This document shows, one piece after another, positions 26,166-36,225 of a DNA stretch of 64,000 nt. Numbering within the stretch: position 1 is the first letter of the stretch; every line of letters begins with the position of its first letter. The translations under genes and the position numbers were made by a program. The notes beneath the pieces were generated by a model, which worked only from the letters and a program-made list of their open reading frames with translations, did no database searches and was not told the DNA's origin. Source of the stretch: Salibacterium salarium (GTDB taxonomy: Bacteria; Bacillota; Bacilli; Bacillales; Marinococcaceae); contig NZ_JAUSUM010000003.1 of assembly GCF_030813635.1 (NCBI RefSeq), positions 124,001-188,000 on the forward strand, read 5' to 3'.

Positions 26166-26178
26166 GGAATATCGTTCC
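26166..26178 (-). promoter_or_regulatory. IclR-type operator
   Basis: GGAA-N5-TTCC palindrome (GGAATATCGTTCC), the spacing typical of IclR-family sites. It lies directly downstream of the predicted -10 box and so overlaps the transcription start, a repressor position. Confidence 0.6.
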
Positions 26179-26207
26179 TTATAATGATAAAATAAAAAGG
26201 CTTTCAA
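26179..26207 (-). promoter_or_regulatory. Predicted promoter of the dgoD-like gene
   Basis: On the minus strand, TTGAAA (-35) and TTATAA (-10) are separated by exactly 17 bp, about 40 bp upstream of the start codon. Confidence 0.6.
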
Positions 26208-26300
26208 TTGACTAAAATTATAAAATCCATCTCAATTGTTGTCAAACTATTCAATCAATTATGTTTGGAATGACAAAACACCAACAACTGATGCATTCTT

Positions 26301-27071
26301 TTAAAACAGGCCCAGCGCTTTAGAAACAGCATCAGCCGTTTTCTTTACATCAGCAGCCATCAGCGTCAATTTTTCCTCTTCCACTCTGAAAACAGGCCCT
26401 GCTGCACTCACACTTGCCACCACGTCTCCCGTATGATCAAAAATAGGCGCAGCCGCACACTGAATCCCTTCTTCATGCTCTTCTTCATCAAGCGCATACC
26501 CATTTTCCCGTATTACCTCCAAATGTTTTTCTAACGCATCAACAGCGGTGATTGTTGTACTTGTGTATCTACGAAAAGTTGTGATGTCATATATTTGATT
26601 TCTTTCCTGTTCAGACAAAAAGGCTAACATCGCTTTCCCTGCTCCTGTACAATAAAGAGGCGCCCGTTTTCCGACACGCGAAAACATCCGAATCGTGGCG
26701 TTTGTTTCAATTTTATCAATATAAACCATTTCATTACTTTCGAGTGTAACAAGATGGACGGTTTCTGATGTTTTTTTCGCCAGCTCTTCCAAGTAAGATT
26801 TAGCTGTTTGGCGAACATCCAGATTTTCTGACACGCTTTCACCTAGTTCCAAACACTTCAGCCCTAATACATAACGTTCAGTTTCTTTATGTTGTTGAAC
26901 AAACCCTTTTTTCCACAATGACATCAAAAGCCGGTGAGCTGTACTTTTTGACACATCTAACTTATTAGACAATTCCGTAATACCTATACCTTTAGGTTCT
27001 TGCTGCAACATATTCAAAATGTGTAATGCTCTGTCCACCGATTGAACAGAGATCACTTGATCTTTCGCCAT
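26301..27071 (-). CDS. IclR-family transcriptional regulator
   Basis: 256 residues. The N-terminal winged helix-turn-helix includes ITELSNKLDVSKSTAHRLLM (about residues 32-51), followed by the IclR effector-binding domain with RVGKRAPLYCTGAGKAMLA and the C-terminal GDVVASVSAAGP. It probably represses the dgoD-like gene downstream through the palindrome at 26166-26178 and senses an aldonate or keto-deoxy acid. The second of two adjacent ATGs sits 7 bp after GGGAGG, a site within the end of the preceding crcB; translational coupling to crcB is likely. Confidence 0.9.
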   Translation of the reverse strand: MAKDQVISVQSVDRALHILNMLQQEPKGIGITELSNKLDVSKSTAHRLLMSLWKKGFVQQHKETERYVLGLKCLELGESVSENLDVRQTAKSYLEELAKKTSETVHLVTLESNEMVYIDKIETNATIRMFSRVGKRAPLYCTGAGKAMLAFLSEQERNQIYDITTFRRYTSTTITAVDALEKHLEVIRENGYALDEEEHEEGIQCAAAPIFDHTGDVVASVSAAGPVFRVEEEKLTLMAADVKKTADAVSKALGLF

Positions 27072-27074
27072 CAT

Positions 27075-27467
27075 TTAACCTCCCATCCAAGTTTGAAATA
27101 CAAACAACCCTATCACAAAACAAAAAATAGCTCCTACAACAGATATCCCAGTATAAATAAAGAAGGGTTTATATTGACGCTTTTCTAACAAATGAAAAGA
27201 CTCCATACTAAACGTCGAGAAGGTTGTAAACGCTCCAAAAAATCCAATGCCAAGCAATACATACAACGCATCATTGTACAATCCTGTCGGTATATTACCA
27301 TACATAGCTCCAAAAAAAATGCCTAAACCGAGAGAACCTATAATATTAACAGTTAACATCCCTATTGGAATAGTAAATTGAGCTTGAAAGCGAGCCATAA
27401 AAATACCTAATAAATAACGACATACAGCCCCGACTGCACCACCTATAGTTAAATAAATAGCTGTCAC
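27075..27467 (-). CDS. crcB: Fluoride channel subunit FluC/CrcB (second copy)
   Basis: 130 residues, four helices. The signature GFFGAFTTFSTFSMES (about residues 75-90) carries the phenylalanine/threonine fluoride-path residues, and GAVGAVCRYLLG near the start the conserved arginine. Fluc channels release cytoplasmic F- and are dual-topology dimers. Two adjacent genes, as here, usually make a heterodimer of opposite orientation. It overlaps the preceding crcB by 4 bp and abuts the iclR start. No fluoride riboswitch is apparent upstream. Confidence 0.92.
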   Translation of the reverse strand: MTAIYLTIGGAVGAVCRYLLGIFMARFQAQFTIPIGMLTVNIIGSLGLGIFFGAMYGNIPTGLYNDALYVLLGIGFFGAFTTFSTFSMESFHLLEKRQYKPFFIYTGISVVGAIFCFVIGLFVFQTWMGG

Positions 27468-27841
27468 GATACGCCCCCTCCCCTTTTTTCACCAAACAGA
27501 AATCCTGCCATTGCTAATGAGATTCCGCCCACCAGCGTTATAAGAATATAAAAAAGAGAGACCCACATATTCTGTTCCAAAAAAAGTCCAACCGTATCGG
27601 CTGCAAGTGTTGAAAATGTTGTAAAGCTCCCACAGACGCCGACACCTAAACCGGCTTTCACCCAGTCTCTCGGCTTTCTTGCTGCAACATAACCTGACAC
27701 TAATCCTAACAACAAACTTCCTATAAGATTTTCCATTAACGTTCCAAGGGGATAGTCTGTAAATTGGGTCTGCAAATTAAAAAGATACCTCAAGTATGTT
27801 CCAACCGCTGCACCTGCACTAATAGCTAAAATATTTTTCAT
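27464..27841 (-). CDS. crcB: Fluoride channel subunit FluC/CrcB (first copy)
   Basis: 125 residues with four hydrophobic segments. It has GAAVGTYLRYLFN near the N-terminus and GVCGSFTTFSTLAADT around residues 68-83, matching the Fluc pore motif. Its C-terminus ends in a charged tail (FGEKRGGG) unlike that of its partner, consistent with opposite membrane orientation. First gene of crcB-crcB-iclR(-dgoD). The ribosome site (GGGTGA) is weak. Alternative call: none realistic. Confidence 0.92.
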   Translation of the reverse strand: MKNILAISAGAAVGTYLRYLFNLQTQFTDYPLGTLMENLIGSLLLGLVSGYVAARKPRDWVKAGLGVGVCGSFTTFSTLAADTVGLFLEQNMWVSLFYILITLVGGISLAMAGFLFGEKRGGGVS

Positions 27842-27948
27842 ACGTTTTCACCCGGCGTTTATTTTTCTTTTTCAATCATACTCCTTTCGTTTCCTTTTGA
27901 AAATCAATTCATTGTCCTGACCTGATTAGCCCCGTTGTATTCTTCACC

Positions 27949-29430
27949 TTACGCTTTATCGGCAGCCCCTGCATTTTTAGACGCTTCTTTCCGATCTTTT
28001 TTCATCTCTTCGACCGACTTCACCTTTATGCGAGCAGCACCTTCAAACGATTTCGTTGGAAGTAAATGTTCCGATTTAAGACGGTCTTGTGCTTCAGAAA
28101 CAGCGTCCTCGTATTGTGGCAGCCACTTCGATTGTATCGTGAGCAATTCATCCGTCATCTGCCAAATTTCAGGTGGAGTACATACAGCTCCCGTTAATGG
28201 ATCCATCATCATAGCCTGCCTTAATAACTGATCATTTCCATGAACTGCTGCTTCCACTGCTAATCTCTGAACGGAGATACTCGTATGACATACCGCAGCG
28301 CATCCTAATGGGAGATCACCGACAATAGGCATATTAATGCCATTTGCATCTACATATCCAGGTGCTTCAATGACTGCATCATCAGGCAGATTGTTAATAA
28401 CGCCATGATTGATGACATTGAAGTGTCCGCGGTATGTTCTCCCTGTTTCCAGCCCTTCGATAATATAAGAACCGTGTTCTTGACCACGATATTCCGGGGA
28501 ATAATGAAGAGGAGGTTCCTTCATCCAGTTTGGAAAATCCGTCTCGAACCAATTCCTTCCTTCTATACAGACTCTTAAATAACCACCTGTTTCCCCATGA
28601 ATCCATGAGTCCAAGTGAATCCAATTTTTCGTTTCTTCTGGACGTTTTCGATACCAAGGAAGATATTCACTCAAGTGTCCATTGGATTCTGTACTGTAGT
28701 ATCCAAAACGACGTAACATATCAATTCGAACCTTTTCTGTTTTACTATAATCAGGATGGTTTTCAAATGCTTCTAATAACTTCCCTGTCATATCATTGCC
28801 ATTATGTTTTACTTGAACATACCATGTTTGATGGTTAATTCCTGCACAAACGATATCCACTTCCTCTTGCTTTAATCCTAATACATCCGCAATTTGTCGG
28901 TGTCCACCTTGTACACCGTGACAAAGCCCAATCGTCTTCACACCGCCATACTTATTCGCCGCCCAAGTCATCATGGCCATTGGATTCGCATAATTCAACA
29001 TGAGACAATCTGGATGAGCAACTTCTCGAATATCTTTGCAAAAATCGAGCATCACGGGAATTCCTCGTTGACCATACATAATGCCGCCAGCACTCAATGT
29101 ATCCCCAACACACTGGTCAATCCCATATGCTAAAGGAACATCAATATCCGTTTGAAAGGCCTCTAAACCACCGACTCGTACAACCACAAACACATATTTT
29201 GCATTTTTTAATGCAGCACGCCGATTTTTTGTCGATTGAATCGTAATATTCAATCCATTTTCATCAATATCTCGTTGACACAGTTCTGTTACCATATTCA
29301 AATTATTCTGACTTATATCCGTAAAAGATATCTCAATATCTTGAAACTCAGGAACTGCTAATAAATCTTGCAATAAACTTCTTGTGAAGCCAATACTTCC
29401 TGCCCCAATAAACGCCACTTTAAATGCCAT
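27949..29430 (-). CDS. Family 4 glycoside hydrolase (alpha-galactosidase/alpha-glucosidase type)
   Basis: 493 residues. The N-terminal NAD-binding motif is IGAGSIGFTRSLLQDLL. The metal-binding cysteine lies in GLCHGVQGG (about residue 173) and the partner histidine in GINHQTWYV. GH4 enzymes use NAD+ and Mn2+ and a redox elimination mechanism and act in the cytoplasm on imported glycosides. The closest named groups are MelA alpha-galactosidases and related alpha-glucosidases; the exact sugar is uncertain. RBS AAAGGAG. It follows araB on the same strand behind a terminator, so it may be only partly co-expressed with arabinose genes. Confidence 0.87.
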   Translation of the reverse strand: MAFKVAFIGAGSIGFTRSLLQDLLAVPEFQDIEISFTDISQNNLNMVTELCQRDIDENGLNITIQSTKNRRAALKNAKYVFVVVRVGGLEAFQTDIDVPLAYGIDQCVGDTLSAGGIMYGQRGIPVMLDFCKDIREVAHPDCLMLNYANPMAMMTWAANKYGGVKTIGLCHGVQGGHRQIADVLGLKQEEVDIVCAGINHQTWYVQVKHNGNDMTGKLLEAFENHPDYSKTEKVRIDMLRRFGYYSTESNGHLSEYLPWYRKRPEETKNWIHLDSWIHGETGGYLRVCIEGRNWFETDFPNWMKEPPLHYSPEYRGQEHGSYIIEGLETGRTYRGHFNVINHGVINNLPDDAVIEAPGYVDANGINMPIVGDLPLGCAAVCHTSISVQRLAVEAAVHGNDQLLRQAMMMDPLTGAVCTPPEIWQMTDELLTIQSKWLPQYEDAVSEAQDRLKSEHLLPTKSFEGAARIKVKSVEEMKKDRKEASKNAGAADKA

Positions 29431-29452
29431 TTTATACGTCTCCTTTCAACTT

Positions 29453-29492
29453 AAAAAATGAGAGAGGCTGCAATTACTGCGTGACCTCTCTC
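29453..29492 (-). terminator. Terminator between araB and the GH4 gene
   Basis: On the minus strand GAGAGAGGTC pairs with GCCTCTCTC, followed by ATTTTTT. It starts 17 bp past the araB stop codon. Confidence 0.8.
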
Positions 29493-29508
29493 TGTCTTTA
29501 ACATTTGT

Positions 29509-31182
29509 TCAGACTTTGTTGGATGCATCGCTCTTATACTGTTTCAAGCGTTTCATCACATCATTTTCTCCTCTGCCAAAATAATCATGTAGACGATTAT
29601 ATTCTTCATACAGCTTTTGATACACTTCATGTCTTTCTTGATTCGGTAACACTGGTTCCGGTTTAATTCTAGCCATTGAATTGGCAGCTTCCTCTATAGA
29701 ATCATATCCTCCATTTTCAGAGCCAGCTGCCACCGCCGCAAACATGGAGGACCCAACAGCAGGTAATTCTTCACTTTCTGCAATATATATAGGTAAATTC
29801 GTCACGTCACTATAAATTTGCATCAGCATCTTATTTTTATAAGAAAGTCCTCCACATGCATATAATGTGTCAATTGGAACCCCTTTGTCTATGAAACTAT
29901 TAACAATTTTGTACGTCCCAAAAGCTGTAGACTCAATCAGTGCTCTATACATCTCTTCAGGCTTTGTGCTCAATGTCATCCCAAGAATCATTCCTGTTAA
30001 ATCTGTATCAACAAGAACAGAACGATTTCCATTCATCCAATCAAGTGCCAGTAAACCTGTTTCACCAGGTTCTAACTTGTTTGCCTTTTGTTCTAATAAT
30101 TCGTGAATAGAAACACCCTTATCCCGTGCTTCTTGTTCGTATTCCTCCGGGATGTAGTTATCAACAAACCAGGAGAAAATATCCCCTACTGCTGATTGGC
30201 CAGCTTCATATCCATAATAACCTGGGATTACGCCGTCTTCTACAACACCGCACATTCCTTCTACCGCTTTTTCTTCTTTACCAAGTAATACGTGACATAT
30301 AGATGTTCCCATGGCCATTACTAATTTCTTTTCTTCGGTTACACCCATTGCCGGCACACTAACGTGAGCATCAACATTACCGACAGCAACAGCTATACCT
30401 TTAGGAAGACTCATTTTCTGAGCCATTTCTGCTGTTAATTCCCCAGCTTTCGTACCTTGTGGATATATGTCTCCTCTAAGTTTCGTTTCATATAGATCTT
30501 CCATTTTCGGCGATAACGCTTTCAAAGTTTCTTTGTCTAAATAACCTTCCTGCTTATGCCAAATTGCTTTATAACCAGCAGTACAACTGTTTTTTCTGAT
30601 TTCTCCAGTCAATTGAGACGTCACCCAGTCTGTCGCTTCCAGAAATTGATCGGCCTCGCTATACACTTCAGGAGCTTCATCGACAATCTGCATGATTTTT
30701 GCAATCATCCATTCAGACGACAACTTCCCTCCATAACGGGATAATACATCTGGACGTTTCTCTTCTAGTACGTCATTTAATTGATTCGCATGCGGTTGAG
30801 CTGCGTGATGTTTCCATAGTTTAATCCAGCTATGCGGTTCATTCTCCCATTTTTTCGTAAGACATAACGGAACATTTTCTTCATTTACTGGCAACATCGT
30901 ACAAGCAGTAAAATCAATGGAAATGCCTATAATATTATCTTTAGAAATTCCTGCATTCTCTACTGCTTGGGGAACAGCTGTTTCAAGAACATGAATATAG
31001 TCATCCGGGTGCTGCAGTGCCCAATCATGATCTAAAGCGATATGTTGAGGAAGTTCTTTGTCTATCACACCATGTGGATATTCCTTCGCGGCACTTGCTA
31101 ACTCTTCTCCGCTAGTAATGTCAACGACTACTGCCCTTCCGGACAATGTTCCAAAATCGACCCCGATAGTATATTTACTCAA
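29509..31182 (-). CDS. araB: L-ribulokinase
   Basis: 557 residues, FGGY kinase family, ribulokinase size. The N-terminal phosphate loop is [15 protein letters not shown]. The substrate segment [15 protein letters not shown], the second nucleotide motif [14 protein letters not shown] and the C-terminal [20 protein letters not shown] are diagnostic. It phosphorylates L-ribulose to L-ribulose-5-phosphate, step two of arabinose breakdown. The start is a TTG with GGAGGGG 7 bp upstream. It is divergent from araD over a 219-bp region containing two AraR-type boxes, an arrangement that splits the usual araABD order. Confidence 0.94.
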   Translation of the reverse strand: MSKYTIGVDFGTLSGRAVVVDITSGEELASAAKEYPHGVIDKELPQHIALDHDWALQHPDDYIHVLETAVPQAVENAGISKDNIIGISIDFTACTMLPVNEENVPLCLTKKWENEPHSWIKLWKHHAAQPHANQLNDVLEEKRPDVLSRYGGKLSSEWMIAKIMQIVDEAPEVYSEADQFLEATDWVTSQLTGEIRKNSCTAGYKAIWHKQEGYLDKETLKALSPKMEDLYETKLRGDIYPQGTKAGELTAEMAQKMSLPKGIAVAVGNVDAHVSVPAMGVTEEKKLVMAMGTSICHVLLGKEEKAVEGMCGVVEDGVIPGYYGYEAGQSAVGDIFSWFVDNYIPEEYEQEARDKGVSIHELLEQKANKLEPGETGLLALDWMNGNRSVLVDTDLTGMILGMTLSTKPEEMYRALIESTAFGTYKIVNSFIDKGVPIDTLYACGGLSYKNKMLMQIYSDVTNLPIYIAESEELPAVGSSMFAAVAAGSENGGYDSIEEAANSMARIKPEPVLPNQERHEVYQKLYEEYNRLHDYFGRGENDVMKRLKQYKSDASNKV

Positions 31183-31212
31183 TGATTACCCCTCCTGCAT
31201 TTACTAGTATTA

Positions 31213-31226
31213 TGAAAACCTTTTCT
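31213..31226. promoter_or_regulatory. Possible CcpA cre-like site
   Basis: TGAAAACCTTTTCT matches the cre pattern (TGWAANCGNTNWCA) at 12 of 14 positions, failing at the central G and the last A. It lies 31 bp upstream of the araB start. Confidence 0.3.
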
Positions 31227-31227
31227 C

Positions 31228-31240
31228 ATGTACGTACAAC
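31228..31240. promoter_or_regulatory. AraR box (araB side)
   Basis: ATGTACGTACAAC fits the AraR operator core TGTACGTACA known from B. subtilis. It lies 46 bp upstream of araB. Confidence 0.75.
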
Positions 31241-31367
31241 TATTTAAAATTATAAATAAATTTCATACAAATAGCAAGACATTTTAAGCGTGCTATATAA
31301 AAAATATTAGACGTAAAATGTTTAAAAATGGTTGACCGCAGGGTAATCGTGCTTTATCCTTTACTTA

Positions 31368-31384
31368 ACATGTACGTACATTTT
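31368..31384. promoter_or_regulatory. AraR box (araD side)
   Basis: ACATGTACGTACATTTT contains the perfect palindrome ATGTACGTACAT, 18 bp before the araD start, close enough to block initiation. Confidence 0.78.
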
Positions 31385-31401
31385 TTAAAGAGGTGAATAT
31401 A

Positions 31402-32097
31402 ATGCTCGAACAACTAAAAAAAGAAGTTGTATTAGCTAATCAGTGGTTAGAAAAATATGACCTTGTTACTTTTACTTGGGGAAATGTAAGCGGATTCGAC
31501 CCTAGTTCTGGAAACCTTGTAATTAAGCCTTCAGGAGTCCCATACGAAGACTTAAGCATCGATAATATCGTCGTCGTTTCCCTTGACGGAACAGTTGTTG
31601 AAGGCTCACTGAAACCTTCTTCAGACACACCAACTCACATTGAATTGTATAAAGCTTTTCCGGAAGTACAAGGTATAGTTCACACTCATTCTGATTGGGG
31701 AACAGCTTGGGCTCAAGCTGGAAAAGGTATACCTTGTGCCGGTACAACACAAGCAGATTATTTTTTCGGAGAAATTCCTTGCACACGCCGTTTGACAAAA
31801 GAAGAAGTAGAAACCGATTATGAAAAATGTACCGGAGATGTTATTGTTGAAACATTTAAAGACATCAATCCGATAGAGGTCCCTGGTGTTGTCGTCCACG
31901 GGCATGCTCCCTTTGCTTGGGGTAATTCACCTGCAAGCGCGCTCCACAATGCGGTTGTTCTAGAGAAAACTGCCAAAATGACATTTTTATCACAACAGCT
32001 TGCCGGCACAGAAAAACCAGAAGTTCTCGATGATTATGTGTTGAACAAACATTATCAGAGAAAACACGGGAAAAACGCCTATTATGGTCAAGACTGA
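31402..32097 (+). CDS. araD: L-ribulose-5-phosphate 4-epimerase
   Basis: 231 residues, the AraD length. Class II aldolase/adducin fold: GNVSGFDPSSGNLVIKPSGV near the start, metal-binding HTHSDWGTAWAQAG (about residues 93-106) and the third zinc histidine in VVHGHAPFAWG. It converts L-ribulose-5-phosphate to D-xylulose-5-phosphate. The ATG at 31402 is chosen because AAGAGGTG lies 6 bp before it; that site overlaps the GTG of the longer frame. It stands alone on the plus strand, convergent with the sugar importer genes. Confidence 0.95.
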   Translation: MLEQLKKEVVLANQWLEKYDLVTFTWGNVSGFDPSSGNLVIKPSGVPYEDLSIDNIVVVSLDGTVVEGSLKPSSDTPTHIELYKAFPEVQGIVHTHSDWGTAWAQAGKGIPCAGTTQADYFFGEIPCTRRLTKEEVETDYEKCTGDVIVETFKDINPIEVPGVVVHGHAPFAWGNSPASALHNAVVLEKTAKMTFLSQQLAGTEKPEVLDDYVLNKHYQRKHGKNAYYGQD

Positions 32098-32144
32098 TTA
32101 TGACTCTTTGATTATCATTAAAGAGATTAATAGAATTTGCATGA

Positions 32145-32182
32145 AGGGAAGGGCTTTTATCTCCTAGCCCTTCCCTCTTTTT
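32145..32182 (+). terminator. Terminator of araD
   Basis: GGGAAGGGCT pairs perfectly with AGCCCTTCCC around TTTATCTCCT, then CTCTTTTT. Confidence 0.9.
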
Positions 32183-32188
32183 CATCAT

Positions 32189-33352
32189 TTACGACCCCTT
32201 ATTTTTACTTACAATATCAAACGCAACAGCAGCCAATAATACAAACCCTTTGATTGCTTGCTGCCAATCTGTCCCAATCCCCATCAAAGACATGCCATTA
32301 TTTAATACACCCATTACTAATGCACCAATAACAGCCCCCATGACCGTTCCTACTCCGCCTTTCATCGAGGCTCCACCTATAAAGGCTGCAGCAATAGCAT
32401 CCAATTCAAATAAGTTACCAGCAGTCGGAGTTGCTGCATTTAAGCGCGCTGAAAAAACCAATCCACAAATCGCTGCAAGTATTCCCATGTTTACAAATAC
32501 GCCGAATGTCATCTTCTTTGTCTTCACACCAGAAAGTCTTGCTGCTGATTCGTTTCCACCTACTGTATAAATATGCCTTCCATATATAGTATTGTTCATC
32601 ACTGATGTGTAACCAACTACCAATACAAACAAAGTAATTAATACATATGGAATACCTGCATACGAAGCAAGAATATATGTGAGCGTCAATATAACAGCAG
32701 TTAATAGCATTACTTTCGTAAGAAATATAGTAAAAACACCTGTATCCAGCCCGAAACTTTTTTGATCCTTCCTTCTTTTCCACTCGCTGCCTACGTAAAA
32801 GATGGAAAAAAGAACACCCACTATCATTGTCAAAACATTTAAAGGTGATCCCGGAATAATGTCCGGAATAAACCCTGTACTAATGCTTTTAAAATTATTT
32901 GGGTAAGACGATATCGTTTGTCCGTCTAACACAACTAACGTCAATCCTCGAAATAACAACATGCCTGCTAACGTAACAATGAAAGACGGAATATTAACAT
33001 AAGCAATCCAAAATCCCTGCCAAGCGCCAATTACCGCTCCAAGTACGAGGCAAAGAAACACAGCGAGCAAAATCGGCAAATCAAAAGATATCATCATAAT
33101 TGCAGATATTGCCCCGACAAACGCAGCCACAGAACCTACGGATAAGTCAATATTACCGGTGATAATGATTAGCATCATGCCAATCGCTAGTATGATAATG
33201 TAACTGTTTTGCATAATAATATTAGTTATATTTAAAGGAGTCAGTAATGTCCCAGAGGTCAATATTTGAAATAAAAGCATGATACCAATTAAAGCAATAA
33301 TCATGCCATATCTACGGAAGTTGTTAATAAAGGATATTTTAATCGTTTCCAT
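32189..33352 (-). CDS. gguB: Monosaccharide ABC importer permease (GguB/XylH-like)
   Basis: 387 residues with about ten membrane helices. Family marks are IITGNIDLSVGSVAAFVGA near the start and the EAA-like loop ARLSGVKTKKMTFGVFVNMG, followed by FELDAIAAAFIGGASMKGGV. It is the translocation channel of a CUT2-type importer, paired with the two-domain ATPase and ChvE-like binding protein encoded upstream. Start codon lies 2 bp after the ATPase stop and uses GGGAGG in its end. Substrate is likely L-arabinose and perhaps other pentoses, inferred from context. Symbol is by homology to the Agrobacterium ggu genes. Confidence 0.88.
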   Translation of the reverse strand: METIKISFINNFRRYGMIIALIGIMLLFQILTSGTLLTPLNITNIIMQNSYIIILAIGMMLIIITGNIDLSVGSVAAFVGAISAIMMISFDLPILLAVFLCLVLGAVIGAWQGFWIAYVNIPSFIVTLAGMLLFRGLTLVVLDGQTISSYPNNFKSISTGFIPDIIPGSPLNVLTMIVGVLFSIFYVGSEWKRRKDQKSFGLDTGVFTIFLTKVMLLTAVILTLTYILASYAGIPYVLITLFVLVVGYTSVMNNTIYGRHIYTVGGNESAARLSGVKTKKMTFGVFVNMGILAAICGLVFSARLNAATPTAGNLFELDAIAAAFIGGASMKGGVGTVMGAVIGALVMGVLNNGMSLMGIGTDWQQAIKGFVLLAAVAFDIVSKNKGS

Positions 33353-33354
33353 AC

Positions 33355-34890
33355 TCAGGACCTCCCGTATTCTTCCGTCATGTATTCCATTAACTTTTCT
33401 TGATCGGCGTTATCACGGTTTACTTCACCAGTTATTTTTCCATTACTTAACGAGTAAATGCGATCACAAATGCCTATTAATTCCGGTAATTCAGAAGAAA
33501 TAATAATAATGCTTTTCCCTAACTCCGCCAATCCGTTAATTATTTTATAAATCTCAAATTTTGCTCCCACATCTATTCCTCTTGTTGGTTCATCCAACAT
33601 TAATACTTCCGGTTCAGTGAATAGCCATTTACCTAACACTACTTTCTGCTGATTCCCACCACTTAAATGAACCACTTTTTTTTCTACACTGGAGGTTTTA
33701 ATATTCATCTGTTTTTTTAAATGTTCCGCTGCTTGCACTTCTAAATAGTCTTTTACTCTATAACGCTTTGATACTTTTTTTAAATTGGACAGTGTAAGAT
33801 TGTGTTTAACACTATTTATTAATATTAACCCGTATTCTTTACGATTTTCAGAGACATAGGCTAACCCATGCTCAATAGCTTCATTTACATTTTTTATCGT
33901 AATCTCGTTACCATTTTTATAAATTTTTCCACTAATTTTTCTACCATATGATTTTCCAAACACACTCATCGCTAATTCTGTTCTACCTGCCCCCATCAAC
34001 CCTGCAATCCCTATTATTTCACCTTTTCTAACATATAGACTAACGTCGTCCAATACTTTTTTAGTTGGTTGTTGAGGATGATAGACTGTCCAACTTTCTA
34101 TTTCGAATACTTTATCCCCTATATTTGCATATCTGTCTGGAAAGATTTTTTTTAAATCTCTTCCTACCATCTGTTTTATTATTTGATTTTCTGTCACTTC
34201 GTTTTTTTGTAATGATAACGTCTCGATTGTCTGCCCATCTCTTAATACAGTTACGTAATCAGCTACCTTTATTACTTCTTTCAACTTATGAGAAATTAAT
34301 ATACACGTTATTCCTTGTTTTTTAAATTCAAACAGTAATTTTAATAAATTTTCACTATCTTCTTCGTTCAAAGCTGCGGTAGGTTCATCTAAGATTAATA
34401 ACTGAACTTCTCTCGAAATGGCTTTGGCGATCTCCACTAATTGCTGACCACCAACTCCTATATTTTTAATAATGTCCAACGGAGAAACATCCAACCCTAC
34501 TTTTTTTAACAAATCTATCGTTTTCGTAACAGTCTTATTCCAATTTATAATCCCTTTTTCTGCTTGCTCGTTTCCTAAAAAAATATTTTCGGCAACCGAT
34601 AATTCGGGGATAAGAGCAAGCTCTTGGTGAATGATAACAATCCCTTCTTTTTCACTTTCATTAATATTTTTAAATGTACACAGTTTCCCGTGAATGTACA
34701 CGTTTCCGCTGTAAGTACCATAAGGATGAACGCCGCTTAACACTTTCATCAACGTAGATTTGCCTGCTCCGTTTTCACCCACTAGCGCATGTATAGCTCC
34801 CTTTTGGACCTGAATGTTTACATTTTCTAATGCTGTTACACCAGGAAACGTTTTTGTTATCCCTTCCATTTCCAGCATTCGGTTTTGCAT
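33355..34890 (-). CDS. gguA: Monosaccharide ABC importer ATPase (GguA/XylG-like, two domains)
   Basis: 511 residues with two fused ATPase domains, as in CUT2 systems. Domain 1: Walker [10 protein letters not shown], signature [12 protein letters not shown], Walker [12 protein letters not shown]. Domain 2: degenerate Walker [37 protein letters not shown]. It energises uptake through the adjacent permease. The ATG at 34890 is preferred over the GTG at 34896 since GGGAGG is 6 bp before it. Spacing of 23 bp to the binding-protein gene supports one operon. Confidence 0.92.
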   Translation of the reverse strand: MQNRMLEMEGITKTFPGVTALENVNIQVQKGAIHALVGENGAGKSTLMKVLSGVHPYGTYSGNVYIHGKLCTFKNINESEKEGIVIIHQELALIPELSVAENIFLGNEQAEKGIINWNKTVTKTIDLLKKVGLDVSPLDIIKNIGVGGQQLVEIAKAISREVQLLILDEPTAALNEEDSENLLKLLFEFKKQGITCILISHKLKEVIKVADYVTVLRDGQTIETLSLQKNEVTENQIIKQMVGRDLKKIFPDRYANIGDKVFEIESWTVYHPQQPTKKVLDDVSLYVRKGEIIGIAGLMGAGRTELAMSVFGKSYGRKISGKIYKNGNEITIKNVNEAIEHGLAYVSENRKEYGLILINSVKHNLTLSNLKKVSKRYRVKDYLEVQAAEHLKKQMNIKTSSVEKKVVHLSGGNQQKVVLGKWLFTEPEVLMLDEPTRGIDVGAKFEIYKIINGLAELGKSIIIISSELPELIGICDRIYSLSNGKITGEVNRDNADQEKLMEYMTEEYGRS

Positions 34891-34913
34891 CGTCACCCTC
34901 CCTATAAAAATCT

Positions 34914-35990
34914 CTACTCTATATCCAGATCCTCCTCAGAATAATAACCCGATTCCATTAACACTTCTTCATAGTTAGACTGATCTACAGAAATAGGCTC
35001 TAACAAATTAGCTGGAACCACTTTTTCACCATTATCATACGTTTTGGTATCATTCACCTCAGCTTCTTTATCATTAATTACCGCATCAACCATATCTACG
35101 GCTTTGTCTGCTAATGCCCGCGTATCCTTAAAAATGGTCTGAGTTTGTTCTCCATCAATGATAGATTGTACAGAGGAAGTATCTGCATCTTGACCTGTTA
35201 TTAACGGCAGAGGTTGATTGTCCGTTCCATACCCCACTGATTTTAGTGAAGATATAACTCCAAGACTTATACCGTCAAATGGGGAATAAACAGCGTCTAC
35301 TTCTTCATTGGCATAATGAGCACTTAGTATATTATCCATTCTTTCTTGGGCATCAGAACCACTCCACTGCGGTGTTGCTGCTTGTTCAAAATCTGTTTGT
35401 TCACTCCCGACTATGAGGTCCCCCGATTCTATATAAGAATCTAATACAGACATCGCACCATCCCAAAAGAAATAAGCATTATTGTCATCTGGAGATCCGG
35501 CAAACAATTCAATATGATGCGGTCCTTCTCCATCTGCAAGTCCTAAGTGATCTTCTATATATTCTCCTTGCAAAACGCCGACTTCAAAGTTATCAAACGT
35601 AGCATAATAACTGACATGCTCATGATTCATAATTAACCTGTCATAGGCAATGACTGGAATGTCAGAGTTTTGGGCCATGTCTAACACATTGGTTAAAGCC
35701 TCCCCATCAATAGGGGCAATCACAAGAGCATCCACACCCTCTGTAATCATGTTTTCGATTTGAGACACTTGATCTTCAACCACATCTTCCCCATATTGCA
35801 AATTCGTTTCATATCCTAATTCTTCGAGCTCGGACACCATGTTATCTCCATCATTCACCCATCTTTCTGATGATTGAGTAGGCATTGAAATACCTATCGT
35901 TTCCGTTTCTGTACCCGCTCTGTCACTACCACAAGCGGTCAGTAAACATAGGAACAAAACAGTCATAATAAGGCCGTAACACATTTTCAT
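34914..35990 (-). CDS. chvE: ChvE-like sugar-binding lipoprotein
   Basis: 358 residues. A lipoprotein signal ends in LLTACGS (lipid-modified Cys about residue 20). The mature part is a two-lobed periplasmic-binding protein of the ChvE/multiple-monosaccharide type: [49 protein letters not shown], and [17 protein letters not shown]. It captures monosaccharides outside the membrane for the GguA/GguB-type channel. First gene of its three-gene unit and separated from araA by a strong terminator, so it probably has its own promoter or limited read-through. The mature protein is acidic. Confidence 0.9.
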   Translation of the reverse strand: MKMCYGLIMTVLFLCLLTACGSDRAGTETETIGISMPTQSSERWVNDGDNMVSELEELGYETNLQYGEDVVEDQVSQIENMITEGVDALVIAPIDGEALTNVLDMAQNSDIPVIAYDRLIMNHEHVSYYATFDNFEVGVLQGEYIEDHLGLADGEGPHHIELFAGSPDDNNAYFFWDGAMSVLDSYIESGDLIVGSEQTDFEQAATPQWSGSDAQERMDNILSAHYANEEVDAVYSPFDGISLGVISSLKSVGYGTDNQPLPLITGQDADTSSVQSIIDGEQTQTIFKDTRALADKAVDMVDAVINDKEAEVNDTKTYDNGEKVVPANLLEPISVDQSNYEEVLMESGYYSEEDLDIE

Positions 35991-36137
35991 ATACTTTCAC
36001 TCTCCTTTTACCCACTAATTGTTTGCGCTTCCATCATTAAATGACAAGTACATGGACGAATGATGATACAGTTGCATATATATATGTGTATGAAACAAGC
36101 CTTACAATATGTTACGGCCTTCATTATTTACTACAAC

Positions 36138-36202
36138 AAAAAAGAGGTTCCCTTCACCACATAGGATTACTATCTCCTCCTGTGATGAAAAGAACCTCTT
36201 TT
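36138..36202 (-). terminator. Terminator between araA and the chvE-like operon
   Basis: A long stem pairs AAAAGAGGTTC with GAACCTCTTTT and continues with TTCATCAC/GTG-type pairs. On the minus strand a T6 run follows, 24 bp after the araA stop codon. Confidence 0.85.
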
Positions 36203-36225
36203 CCAAGTTTCAAAATAGCTATTGA

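Noticed and set aside
27842-27948. Fluoride riboswitch upstream of crcB
   Set aside because: Looked for the conserved crcB-motif pattern on the minus strand; it is not present.
36001-36060. AraR box upstream of the chvE-like gene
   Set aside because: ACAAGTACATGGAC has only one reasonable half-site; not enough to call.
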